A program made the translations under genes and the position numbers. Shown piece by piece: positions 1 to 9,470 of a stretch of DNA of 64,000 nucleotides (its first letter is position 1; each line of letters begins with the position of its first letter). Location: positions 36,836,980-36,900,979 of the forward strand of contig CM071568.1 of assembly GCA_036426205.1 (NCBI GenBank), given 5' to 3'. The DNA comes from Ascaphus truei. Lineage: Eukaryota > Chordata > Amphibia > Anura > Ascaphidae. A model generated the notes under the pieces. It was given only the letters and a program-made list of their open reading frames with translations, did not search any database and had not been told where the DNA came from.

Positions 1-805
1 CCGTCCTATTTGTTTTTCTGTGACTGTCCTGTTTGTATGTGTGTGTGTAGCAGTTTGGAGTGGGCCTCGACAACTAAGCCTTATGAATAGGGGGCCTCAA
101 GAGAAGGTCGAGAACCAGTGAACTAGATATTGCTTTTAATTGGAATGCAACCGATTTAATTGAACAAATAAATTATGAAAATCTTATACTGTATTTCAAG
201 TATATAGTCTGCCCTTTGACCGTAATCATTATTATATAATGAAAGTCAGAATCCCCATAGGAGGAAATGTAATATATTTTTATAACTGAAATTATGCAGT
301 TTTATTTTGTTGCTTTTGAAGACATACTCATAGCTTTAAAAATTTAGCATTGATTCTGCTAACAGGATGCAGGATACTTTCCGTTAGCTAAACTGAATTG
401 CAAATATTGGTTTGTTGCCACTCTATTCAGTACAAGAGAGAGGTTAAAATGTGTGGTGACATGGATCAGTAGTTTGCTGCCTGATTTATTGGTAACAGCA
501 GGTGGCTAACAACCAAACTCCTGAATGGTGTCTCTTAACAGTTTGCTTATTTTCTACAACAGACTTTTAATTTCCTTAGGAAGCAATGTTAGGGAATAAA
601 CGCTGTACAAAATTGCTCTATGTGAAATAATGTATTGACTTCATGTATTTATTACAATATAATACTATATACTGTAAGATTCTTGATAATTTTGTTTCAT
701 TGTTTATTTCAAAGTTTTACTCTGACTTAGATATAGAGTAACTAGGAATCTAGGTTATTTCAGTGGCTTTGTAGTGTTGTATGAAAGTGTTTAAATATTT
801 CTAGT
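1..805. other. Unassigned AT-rich DNA
   Basis: I see no open frame with a recognisable product, no RNA gene and no clear transposon end here. The stretch is AT-rich, unique-looking vertebrate intergenic or intronic sequence. Confidence 0.5.
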
Positions 806-833
806 ATCTCTCTCTCTCACACACACACACACA
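806..833. repeat. (TC)n(AC)n microsatellite
   Basis: A TC run passes directly into an AC run. This is a simple dinucleotide repeat. Confidence 0.9.
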
Positions 834-1189
834 ATGCATCAGCAGAGAAATGTGCATTTTCAGGCAGTAAAGGCTACTCTGTCACAATAACATGCAGGAC
901 AGAGAACTGCAGGCAAAAGAAATTAATACAATTTATCAATTGGATTTGACTAACATAATGTCGAGCATGCCGACCTAAATGTTTTGCTCGCAACTTTTCA
1001 TAGATATTAATTCATGGCAGATTAGGCCAATTTCCTCCATCTAATCAGTTCATTTTCTCCATGTCTTTTTTTAGGCAATCATAGACTCTGCATGTTCCAA
1101 GATTTGTTTTCTCTACTTCCTGACCCAGCTGGGTTAGCTAAAATACAAAGAAGTTCTGAATTATTCTACTTTAGTTTCTCCCAAACCCT

Positions 1190-2110
1190 ATTTTCACGGT
1201 AGACCAGACTTTGAACAGGAATAACACCAGGCAGAACAAGAGAGTTAAATAACACAAGTTTATTCTGTCCGGAGCTAACAGGGAACAACACAGTACAAGA
1301 ACAAGGCAATGACACCAACTTGGGGTACAAGGGACTCCTAGCTCGTTACCAAATGTAGCTTACCCTAGATGCTGTCCATAAATCCCAGCAAAAAGGGATG
1401 CCCATCTCTGGTCTATAGTTTGCTATACCAGTTGGTCTGTTGAACCGAGATCATCCATGAACAACTGTGGAGACCTGATCAGAATTGGCTTGACTTCAGC
1501 CTCCATCTGGAAATATGTAAACTGTGGTGCCAACTTGTACTCCACTGAACCAATCAGGAGCCAAGGGCTCGATTGGATGGACTAATCAGGGCCAAGAGCA
1601 GTGACAGTGTCTCAGAACAGGCTGAACTTTTGGAATGTGGAAAATGGGAACTGACTAATGGGAATCGAGATGACAGGGCTAAGAACCATGCCCCATTTCC
1701 CAATTATATCTCCATAACTCTCTCAGGGGTAGTTCTTTGCTGCCAGAGAGAGAACAATGCTCCACACTTAGAGTGTGTACCACCCCATTGTCCAGAGCAG
1801 CTGCACATGACAGCACACTATGACTAGTCCCTGACTCATTGTATGCTAGTCACTCAACCTTTGATAGAAGACCAAAGCATACAATGAGTCACCCAGAAAA
1901 ACATAGAACTCGTACAGATACATAATACACTCTATACACAAATAGCTAACTAGGTGTCATGCATTAACTGGGCTGTTAGCCATTTTGTAGCTTAATATGG
2001 CAACTCTGACCCTGTTCCTGATTTGCCATCTTGACTGGCAGGGGCAATGTGTGGATTTAGCCTTTATTATGTTGGTCCCTGGTGCCATCACTCCCATCAT
2101 AATTCTAGGT
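1190..2110 (-). repeat. Candidate LTR-like interspersed repeat, unclassified
   Basis: The stretch is richer in GC than its surroundings and holds no real gene. On the minus strand an AATAAA signal lies at 1259-1264 followed by a short GT/T-rich stretch, as at the 3' part of a retroviral-type LTR. I could not find matching TG...CA ends or a target-site duplication, so the class and the borders are open. The small frame at 1573-1827 shows no recognisable domain. Confidence 0.25.
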
Positions 2111-2261
2111 CTGTTTCATGCATTTACTATTTTGGGTTGAGAATAATTGAGCTTAATACAGTACATGAAATGCATTTGCTCTTTCAGAGTTGTTGATTCT
2201 TGTTATCCTCACTATACTAAGTTACATAAGATTTATTTGTATACTATTTACTTATATTGAG

Positions 2262-2263
<2 letters not shown>

Positions 2264-2292
<29 letters not shown>

Positions 2293-2322
2293 GTGTGCGT
2301 GCGTTATATATATATATATATA
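2264..2322. repeat. (TG)n and (TA)n microsatellites
   Basis: A TG run (about 2264-2292) is followed by a TA run (about 2305-2322). The TA run was the landing site of the hAT MITE that follows. Confidence 0.9.
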
Positions 2323-2479
2323 CAGTGTTCGACAAACCTATACATTTGCTCGCCCCGGGGCGAGTAGATTTAACCCCCGGGCGAGTAAATATTGGCCCAA
2401 GCAGCACACGTTTGGTACTAGGTGGCGAGTAGATTTTTTGGTGTGGCGAGTAGATGTTTTGGTGATTTGTCAACCACTG
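2323..2479. mobile_element. Non-autonomous hAT-type MITE, 157 bp
   Basis: The terminal inverted repeats begin CAGTGTTCGACAAA on the left and, read from the other strand, CAGTGGTTGACAAA on the right. The flanking 8 bp are TATATATA (2315-2322) and TGTATATA (2480-2487), a 7/8 match with the 8-bp target duplication of hAT transposons. The interior holds several GGCGAGTAGAT-like repeats and no coding capacity. The CAGTG start and 8-bp duplication point to the hAT superfamily. Movement would need a transposase supplied in trans. Confidence 0.8.
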
Positions 2480-2487
2480 TGTATATA

Positions 2488-2515
2488 TATATATATTTAT
2501 ATATATATATATAAC
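2488..2515. repeat. (TA)n microsatellite
   Basis: This TA run lies on the far side of the hAT MITE and is the other half of the repeat it interrupted. Confidence 0.85.
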
Positions 2516-2606
2516 TGTAGTTATAGCAAAGCTCAGTGTTTTCAAGTTTAAAAGATAATACAATGTTGTATTCAAGAGGACAACTCATATGCCTACAGAA
2601 AAGGTA

Positions 2607-3290
2607 GCTCTCTCAATGCAGCCTGTGACAGTAAATTCATTCCGTTAGCTATAAACTGATGGGAAAGTGTGGTTACATATAACCACAAAAAGGTCAGTCC
2701 AAATCAGTGGATGGTGTGTCACAGATAGTAAAGTGAAGACACTGTAGACTCAGAGTATATTGACTCAAAGAAAGTTCTCTTCCAATGATATTGGCATACA
2801 CAATAAATGTGGCATAATGAGTATGGAGAGTCAATGAGCAAAAAAGGAAAAAATTGCCTGCAGAGGGGGTAATTCTCTAAGTGTAGACTGTGACAGTAGA
2901 TTCATTTGGATGGTTTATAACCTGATTGAGGAATATGATCACATATAAGGACAGAATGGTCATTCCAAAAACATCAGTATATAATATGTCACAGATAGTT
3001 TGATGAAAACACTGCAAACTCATAGAGTATGTTGATTCAGAGAGAGTTCTCTACTGTGATGTACAAGTCCCCGAGGAAGACGTCAAGTCGAAACACGTAG
3101 GATTGGGAATCCGGGACACCGTCTCTCTTCTCCACATGGAGAGCACGTAGCTATACTAACTTAATAATTGATGATGCATTTATGCTCATGCTCTGCTTAT
3201 TGACTGTCTACATTCAACATGCTACATCTATTGTGTATACCTACATCACAGTAGAGAACTCTCGATGTACTGTAGATGGCTCTACAGGCT
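2607..3290 (+). repeat. PLE-type terminal repeat with tandem and inverted parts
   Basis: Two diverged copies of about 265 bp follow each other (the TGTGACA anchors lie at 2624 and 2889). Next comes a hammerhead-like motif (3066-3104), and then a segment inverted relative to the copies: AGAGAACTCTC near 3251-3264 is the reverse complement of GAGAGTTCTCT near 3043-3054. Tandem and inverted terminal repeats with a hammerhead are typical of Penelope-like elements. No coding part is attached. The family assignment is an inference. Confidence 0.5.
3066..3104 (+). ncRNA. Hammerhead ribozyme-like motif (degenerate core)
   Basis: The core reads CCGAGGA (3071-3077; expected CUGANGA, so one mismatch). 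A stem II GAC/GTC follows with a 5-nt loop, then GAAAC (3090-3094), and a GTA cleavage triplet at 3097-3099. Stem I can pair over 5 bp: AGTCC (3066-3070) with GGATT (3100-3104), including one G-T pair. Stem III is minimal, as in Penelope-like element hammerheads. Activity is doubtful because of the U4-to-C change. Confidence 0.5.
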
Positions 3291-4648
3291 AAGCGTCCGT
3301 CACAGAATCTATGCACACTTCCAGATAGACTGCTACAATTTGTCTAAATATATACAGTATATACCAAGTGCTTTTTTTTTTTTTTTTTTTAAATGTGAGT
3401 GAACTGGGAATGGGACTGGGGGAAGAATTATTCTTGGACATGTCAAATAATATACACATTAATTCACATTTCAAAATCTTTTCGAATCAATCTACAGTAT
3501 GTTATTATTTTTTAAAATAATACTTATTACATTCTAATTGTTTTATAAAACACAAGAATTTAGTTTTATGTATTATCACAATAATGCTATGAAAATGACC
3601 ACATAGTCTCTGAAAAAAGGTACATGAACTGTGTTCCACTGCATTCTTCTAGAAAGAAACGATATATATATATAGATCTATATATAGATATATATCTTAA
3701 TATTTTCTTGTGTTAACTCCTTGTATCTCTGATAAATAACTTTGTTCCGTGCAAGTATTCTTGTTTGTGTATTATTAGCAGTCTCTCTATAATTGCAAAT
3801 ACAGTACCACAAGTATTGTCTGGAACAGATGACTTGCCTTGAGATTTGTGCCCTGCTGAGTGTAATCTAAAGAGAGCAAAACTATTTGCTGACATTACAG
3901 TCATGCCAACGGCACCACACAGCTGTTTGTGATTATTCTGATGTTATCCCAAGAAGCATGTCCATTACCAAAAATATTTAATTTTAACAATTTATTTGCC
4001 TGGAGAAAGTCACTGTGACTATAAAAATATAAAAATTATTCCACACTTTTTTCCAACAATTTATTCAAGCAGCAATGTAAATATAGTAATTTCAGTGTAA
4101 TACATTCTGAAAACAAGGTGAGGGAGACGCATTTAAGAAGGTTTCATGGATAGAAGTGCGTTTTTCAAAAAATAAATTGCATTGAAGGCATTAGTGGCAG
4201 GTGTAGCTCATCAGGTCACTAATAACAGCCAATACAATTAAATTCACTGTTGACAGACCTTATTATTTGGGAAAGGGAGTAAAGCTGCCTTAAAAAATGT
4301 ATCCCCTGGGTTAGATAGTCATACCCCTGAGTCAATCTGTCACTGGATTTACTATTATTTGGGTGGTTAAGCAGGAAAATCACTGCACGCTGATAATGTG
4401 CTTATTTCCACTGCTAGCATAAAAAGCAGGCAAACTTTCTTAGTGATGTTTAGAAACATACTAATTTTACATGCTGTGCCATTCCCCATTGTCATTTAGA
4501 GCACATATTACCAACACTTAACTCTTTAAAATGACTGTAGTGACTGCATGTTTATTGTCACATTCTGTTCATTTAGCATACTGGTTATCACCAGTGCAAG
4601 TAGCAATTTGATAGTGTCATTTACAAATTGCCCTATCTTATACTAAGG
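3291..4648. other. Unassigned AT-rich DNA
   Basis: This stretch holds a T-run at about 3372-3390 and a self-complementary ATATAGATC-type stretch at 3661-3699. No gene, RNA or transposon end is recognisable. Short frames in it show no domain. Confidence 0.5.
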
Positions 4649-4915
4649 GCTCTATGCAGTAAGCGCCGAAAAAGTGCAATCGCCAAGGGTTGCCGATAGG
4701 CCTTATTTTGGCGATTTGCCCTCGCAGTATTCAGTAAGGGCCGAATCCATGCCGATCCCTGCCGAATCACTGCGAAAGCAAAACTGCCGATGAGCCTGTG
4801 CCGAAACAGCCTGGCTCCCGATAACCTGCCGATAGGCCTTTTCTGCCGATAAGTGTTTGCAGCAGAGAGAGACCAGCCGCTCTCTCAGCGCAAACATAGG
4901 CAAAATATAAATTAT
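4649..4915. mobile_element. Harbinger-type terminal fragment
   Basis: After a TAA the sequence begins GGGCTCTATGCAGTAAGCGCC. This type of end (GGGCTATGCA...) recurs at 56111 and, in another form, at 58169. Many short GCCGATAGG-like subrepeats follow. I did not find the matching opposite end, because foldback elements and a larger repeat follow. Nearby relatives show the 3-bp TAA duplication of PIF/Harbinger elements; here only one side is seen. Confidence 0.4.
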
Positions 4916-5222
4916 TTATAAACAACTTTTACTCATAGTGTACATGTGCAGGGGGTCTCCGGAGCTGAACCGCATTGGTTTCAGGTCTGGGGACCCCCTG
5001 CTTCCCGAGATACAGGCCCCTTTATGAGGTGCCGGTATCCCTCTGCATTTAAGGTCCCGATCACGTGACCGCGGAATGTAAACAAAGCAGAGGGATACCG
5101 GCACCCCATAAAGGGGCCTGTATCTCGGGAAGCAGGGGGTCCCCGGACCTAAAACCAAAGCAGTTCAGCTCCGGAGACCCTCTGCACATCTACACTATTA
5201 GTAAAACTTACATATCAATAAA
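4916..5222. mobile_element. Foldback (long inverted repeat) element, copy 1
   Basis: The two halves are reverse complements: GTGCAGGGGGTCTCCGGAGC (from 4946) mirrors the end near 5186, and the symmetry reaches outward to about 4916 and 5222. The arms are roughly 130 bp with a short central spacer holding TCACGTGA (about 5051-5058). Frames on both strands mirror each other (4916-5158 minus, 5065-5301 plus), which shows the symmetry. Two relatives lie at 5300-5553 and 35640-35965. No transposase is encoded. Confidence 0.7.
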
Positions 5223-5299
5223 CACTTGTTCCTTACCTTTGTGGCTATGTGCTATGGTAACGAAGCAGCATGAATGTATTTTTAATAATAGTGTACTGT

Positions 5300-5553
5300 G
5301 AGCAGGGGGTCCCCTGAGCTGAACCGCGTTGCTTTGTGGACCAGGAACCCCTGCTTCCCGAGTTACAGGCCCCGGTATGTGTCATCGGGTGGCAGTGTCG
5401 CCGCCATCTTTATAGCGTCCCATTTGTGCCGTGTCCGCTATTAATATGGCGGTGACATTGTAACCGATGCCCCAAACCGGGGCCTGTAACTCGGGAAGCA
5501 GGGGGTCTTTGAGCCACAAATCAATGCGGTTAAGCTCAGGGGACCCCTTGCTT
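5300..5553. mobile_element. Foldback element, copy 2
   Basis: GAGCAGGGGGTCCCCTGAGC at the left mirrors CTCAGGGGACCCCTTGCTT at the right, and internal GGGGCCTGTAACTCGGGAAG mirrors CTTCCCGAGTTACAGGCCCC. The family is the same as at 4916-5222, with a diverged centre (GCCGCCATCTTTATAGCG...TATTAATATGGCGGTGAC). Confidence 0.7.
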
Positions 5554-5754
5554 CCGCACAAAATTATTAAAATAGAAATGCTGCTTCATTACCATAGCGC
5601 ATAGGCGCTAAGGCAATGAAGGGGTTAAGGCAGAATAGCATGTTTATTGGGGACATTTGCCCCCAATAAACATTGCAATAAACAACATACACCCCCTGTG
5701 TATTTAAAATACATAAACAACAATAAATACATTAAATACATATAGCACTCACCC

Positions 5755-7015
5755 CTTTCCGGCTGCCACGATAAAGGCCATCCTCATCTTCATCCTGCCC
5801 ATGCCCCCTCCGCTGCTGTAAAACAGACACAATAATGAAAATAACCAATGTAATGTCCCCTAACCCCTTAATCACCATAGCGGTTATTAACCGCTTCAGT
5901 CATTAAGGGGTTAACACACCCTCACCCACCACTCGGGATGCCTACATACCCTCACACACTAACCCCCCACCCCTTGAGGCATAACCACGCTCACCCACTA
6001 CCCACAAGTGAGGCCTACCCATATACCCTTGGGGCCAATACACCCTCTCCCCACCCCCAGTACCCACAGTAAAAACAAAACACAGCCCCACATTAAACAT
6101 CATTCTATTTATTAAAAACATAACCCACCCCCTGTGCCCCCCCATAAATACATGATTTATCCTTTTAAATACAGGGTTCATACCCCAGCCCCACGCGAGT
6201 CCCCGGCGGGCTGGCGGGGCACCTGACAGACCTACAGGGTACCAGCAACTTGTTTCAAACAGGTTCTGGAGGCCTTTGGTGGGTCCCGCCAAGCGCCATA
6301 GCCCCCAGGTGGTCTTCTTGGGTTCACCGTGGGCCACAATTCGGTCCCCACGGTAGGCCCGCGGATGTCTGGGAGCCCCGGATCAGACCCACAGGTGTCT
6401 GCGGGGCCTCAGGTGGTTCCCACAGGGGTCTGGGGAACTCACAAGTGCTCACTACGGGTCCGCGGTGCCCCCACGGATGTGGGACAACCGCTTCATCCCC
6501 GCACCTATGGGTCCACGGTGCCCCCACGGATGTAGGACCACCGCTTCATCCCCGCAAGTGTCACCCGTGGAATCACCAGCCTGATACCCGTGAGATACCC
6601 GAGGAGACCGCAGGTGGTCTCCAGAGGTTTCATGCAGAACCAAAAAACCAACCCCTATGGTTACGCAGTGCCCCCACGTATGTGGGACCACCGCTTCATC
6701 CCCGCAGACTACTGGTCTGCGGTTGCCCCACAGATGTGAGGCCACCGCTTCATCCCCACAGGTGTCACCCGTGGAACCACCATTATGATACCCGTGAGAT
6801 ACCCGAGGAGACCCGCAGGTGGTCTCCAGAGGTCTCACGCGGAACCACGGAACCAACCCTGAAGGTAAAAAAAATAAACCTGGCCTATACATTCAATACA
6901 TACATCCCCCCCCCCAAACACCTACAGTACAAATATGTGCTAAATAACTATTATCCAGATAGGGATAATAGATTATTTGCCCATTATTAAACACATTAAC
7001 AAGCATATTCAAATG
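5755..7015. repeat. GC-rich interspersed repeat, copy 1
   Basis: This ~1.26-kb block recurs in the same orientation at 9470-10560, and part of it at 9230-9470 and 56430-56735. It contains a hairpin around CCCCTTAAT...ATTAAGGGG (5870-5912) and imperfect tandem units with CCGCTTCATCCCCGCA. The 246-codon frame at 6250-6990 (plus) is a by-product of these subrepeats: it repeats GPPLHP-like segments, matches no family I know, and is broken in the second copy. The element is probably a non-autonomous DNA transposon interior, because a partial copy at 56430 follows a Harbinger-like end. Confidence 0.55.
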
Positions 7016-7439
7016 CAAGCCTCACCCTGACCTAAAGTACACCATACAATAGCAACAATTATATCTATCTAATTTTAAAATACATTATACACACATTTAT
7101 GCATAGCAGCATAGCCAAATTAATTTAAAACACAGCAAACCAAGCTTTTAAAACAACATAATTTCTTAGGTATTTTGTTTTGAATGTTATTGTTAACAAT
7201 CATTTGCAGAATGTATATGGTGCATAGATTGTATGCATCATATATACAAAGTAAATGCAATATTTTGATTGTCATTTGAGGTTTTTGATTGGCATTTGAG
7301 GATTTTGATTGTAAGATCAGATAGGATTATTAAAGGAAATTGATTTTATTGTAGTGTGTCTGTATGGAGAAGTGTTATTTGTAGTACAGCATGTTTTTGA
7401 TAACCCTTCTTCATTTATTTGTATATTGGTTCATCATGT
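7016..7439. other. Unassigned AT-rich DNA
   Basis: A small direct repeat of TTTTGATTG(T/G)CATTTGAGG occurs near 7263-7300. No other signal is visible. Confidence 0.4.
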
Positions 7440-7462
7440 GTGTGTATATATCTCTCTCTCTC

Positions 7463-7513
<51 letters not shown>
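7440..7513. repeat. (TC)n and (TA)n microsatellites
   Basis: A TC run at about 7451-7464 is followed by a TA run at about 7466-7512, adjoining the PLE terminal repeat. Confidence 0.9.
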
Positions 7514-7516
<3 letters not shown>

Positions 7517-7959
7517 ACGAACCAATCCAAAGACCAGTAAAGAGACAGCAGACCGCTCGGGGTTAATCCAAACGTCTATATTCACAACATGAAATACACG
7601 TAAGCCAACGTTTCGGTCCCACAGAGAGACCTTCCTCAGGGCCGTGCAACCCACAAGTGTAAGTGACCAAACATATATACCCTCACCCATAGTGCAATGC
7701 AAACAAAGGGAACCAATCACCAACAAGCAATCAGACATAATATGCAACATAGCTGTGCTCCATGCCCCCTCCCCTATTACCTGAATAACTAATTGATTCA
7801 TCATGACATCAGAGTAAACACTTAAACTATTAGGAGAGAGACACCCTGAGACACTGGTCCCAGAGTCTACTGCCCGTGCGGGGGAACGTCGCGCGCCGCG
7901 CATGCGCAGTGGGCCAAAACACATTGTCTGCCGGGACGCCAGCAGGGAGAGTGCGCCGC
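7514..7959 (-). repeat. PLE terminal repeat (pLTR), copy A
   Basis: This block is nearly identical to 10917-11366 on the same strand and to parts of 15074-15252 on the opposite strand. Shared landmarks are GATACGAACCAATCCAAAG at the left end and the hammerhead motif at 7604-7643. It has no coding sequence attached and stops in simple repeats on both sides, so it is a solitary terminal repeat of the PLE family represented at 10841-15640. Confidence 0.7.
7604..7643 (-). ncRNA. Hammerhead ribozyme motif in pLTR copy A
   Basis: On the minus strand CTGAGGA (7639-7633) matches the invariant CUGANGA. Stem II GGTC/GACC follows with a longer loop, then GAAAC (7614-7610) and GTT (7609-7607) as cleavage triplet. 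Stem I pairs GGCC just 5' of the core with GGCT just 3' of the triplet. Stem III is only 2 bp, so cleavage would be expected mainly as a dimer, as described for Penelope-like element hammerheads. Confidence 0.65.
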
Positions 7960-7984
7960 CCACACAAATAAATAATTAAAATAT

Positions 7985-8114
7985 CTAAAAAAAAAAAAAA
8001 AAAATATATATATAATAAATAAATAAATATATATATATAACTATATATAGTAGATGTCGTGTAGATGTAGATGTAGATGTAGATGTAGATGTAGATGTAG
8101 ATGTAGATAGATGC

Positions 8115-8157
<43 letters not shown>

Positions 8158-8195
8158 GAGATAGTAGAGATTAGATAGAAGATAGATAGATAGAT
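7985..8195. repeat. Compound simple repeats: poly-A, (TA)n, (GTAGAT)n, (GATA)n
   Basis: A poly-A run (7988-8003), TA/TAAA repeats, about eight GTAGAT hexamers (8066-8108) and a GATA tetramer run (8118-8158) follow one another. Frames that span it encode only Ile/Tyr/Ser repeats. Confidence 0.9.
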
Positions 8196-8436
8196 GCAAT
8201 AAGCTGTATGCTCATCTGCATGTCTTAGGCAGGTCCGCAACCCCGCCTTTCCCCATTATCACCCAGCATACAGCACTTCCACTGCAGCAAGGGATTCTGG
8301 GAAATGATATGCAAATAAGCACACAGTGCCACTTTTTGCCTCAAAACCATTTTTAACATGGTCCCTATAGGCTTAAGCTTGCTGCATGGTCAAAGCTTTG
8401 AGCACAGCCGGGTTAAGTGCATACCCAGAAAAACCA

Positions 8437-8480
8437 CCACAGACAGCTGTTTCGACATTGATGGGTCTCATCAGTTGTGG
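8437..8480 (-). ncRNA. Hammerhead ribozyme, array unit 1 (complete core)
   Basis: Read on the minus strand, stem I CCACA (8480-8476) is followed by one unpaired A and a perfect CTGATGA (8474-8468). Stem II is GAC/GTC with an 8-nt loop. Next come GAAAC (8453-8449), AGCT, GTC (8444-8442) and TGTGG (8441-8437), which closes stem I over 5 bp. ACAGCTGT around the cleavage site is self-complementary, the signature of minimal stem III hammerheads that act as dimers. All catalytic-core nucleotides are present, so this is the copy most likely to be active. Confidence 0.75.
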
Positions 8481-8839
8481 GGTTGATTTTAACTGGAAGA
8501 AGAGGCTATGGGATAGGCTATACCATATATCTGAGTAAGTTATGGTGAGTAAAAAAAGTGACAAAACCCTCCACAAGGAAAGCAAATATGCAAATATAGC
8601 TGTATCTCATACGCATGTCTTAGGCAGGTCTGCAACCCCGCCTTCCCCTTATCACCCAGCACACAGCACTTCCACTGCAGCAAGGGATTCTGGGGGAAAT
8701 GACATGCAATGAGCAACCACAGTGGCACTTTTTTGCCTCAATAACCATTGTTAAATTTTCATGGTTCCCTATAGGCTTAGCTTGCTGCATGGTCACAGCT
8801 TTGAGCACAGCCAGGGGTAAGGTGGTACACCAGAAAACC

Positions 8840-8885
8840 ACCCACAGACAGCTGTTTCGACCTTGAGGGTCTCCATCCGTGTGGG
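8840..8885 (-). ncRNA. Hammerhead ribozyme, array unit 2 (damaged core)
   Basis: The GAAACAGCTGTC half is identical to that of unit 1. Stem II is stronger (GACC/GGTC) and stem I CCCACA/TGTGGG is longer. The CUGAUGA box reads CGGATGGA, with substitutions and an insertion, so this copy is probably inactive. Stem I and stem II are retained while the core is broken, so it is a decayed copy of the same motif. Confidence 0.65.
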
Positions 8886-9229
8886 GTTGATTTTAACTGG
8901 GAATGAAAAGAGGCTAGGGCTAGGCTATACCATAATAGAGTTAAGTTATGGTGAGTAAAAAAAGTGACCAAAACCTCCACAGGAAGCAAATATGCAAATA
9001 TGCTGTATGCTCATCTGCATTCTTAGGCAGGTCTGCAACCCTGCTTTTCCCAATATCACCCAGCATACAGCCATTTCCACTGCAGCAAGGATTCGTGAAA
9101 TGACATGCAAAGAGCAACACAGTGTCACTTTTTGCTCAATTACCATTTTGAACATGGTTCCATATATTATATATATAACCCAACACAACCCCTATACTCA
9201 TAACATACACATATATGCAAATCAATAAT

Positions 9230-9470
9230 ACTTCAGGCGGGGGGGCCCTCGGGTGTTACCCGCAGGCCTGCAGTACCAATTATGTGCCCCCCCCCAAATA
9301 ATGTAAAAACACATACATTACTTATAAAGAAATAACCCCCCCCCCCCTAACACATACAGTATAGTAATGGCCACAATTACTATTATCACAAATGGATAAT
9401 AGGTGAATGTGCCCATTTTAACTAAATAATACACCATATCAAGACATAAATAAACATATAGTATCACACA
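9230..9470. repeat. Fragment of the GC-rich repeat family
   Basis: CCCGCAGGCCTGCAGTACCAAT and the following CACATACAGTATAG...GGATAATAG match 56560-56715, with partial similarity to the 3' part of the copies at 5755 and 9470. It lies directly upstream of copy 2. Confidence 0.5.

Larger units (their letters stand above)
8196..9163 (-). repeat. Tandem array of ~400-bp hammerhead-bearing units (retrozyme-like)
   Basis: Three head-to-tail units are visible: TAGGCAGGTC recurs at 8226, 8621 and 9024 (periods 395 and 403). The third unit is cut off at about 9163. Each complete unit carries a type I hammerhead on the minus strand (8437-8480 and 8840-8885). Units also contain the octamer ATGCAAAT (8309, 8588, 8992). 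None has a coding frame. Known retrozymes are non-coding tandem repeats of a few hundred bases bounded by hammerheads and copied through circular RNA. The resemblance is structural; transcription or mobility cannot be read from sequence. The alternative is a Penelope-like element terminal-repeat array or a hammerhead satellite like newt satellite 2. Confidence 0.65.

Noticed and set aside
6250..6990. 246-codon open frame
   Set aside because: It encodes only repeated segments of a GC-rich repeat, is broken in the second copy at 9470-10560, and has similar-sized frames on the other strand.
8196..9163. CRISPR-like reading of the tandem repeat
   Set aside because: The units are ~400 bp, contiguous and without spacers, and the sequence is vertebrate.
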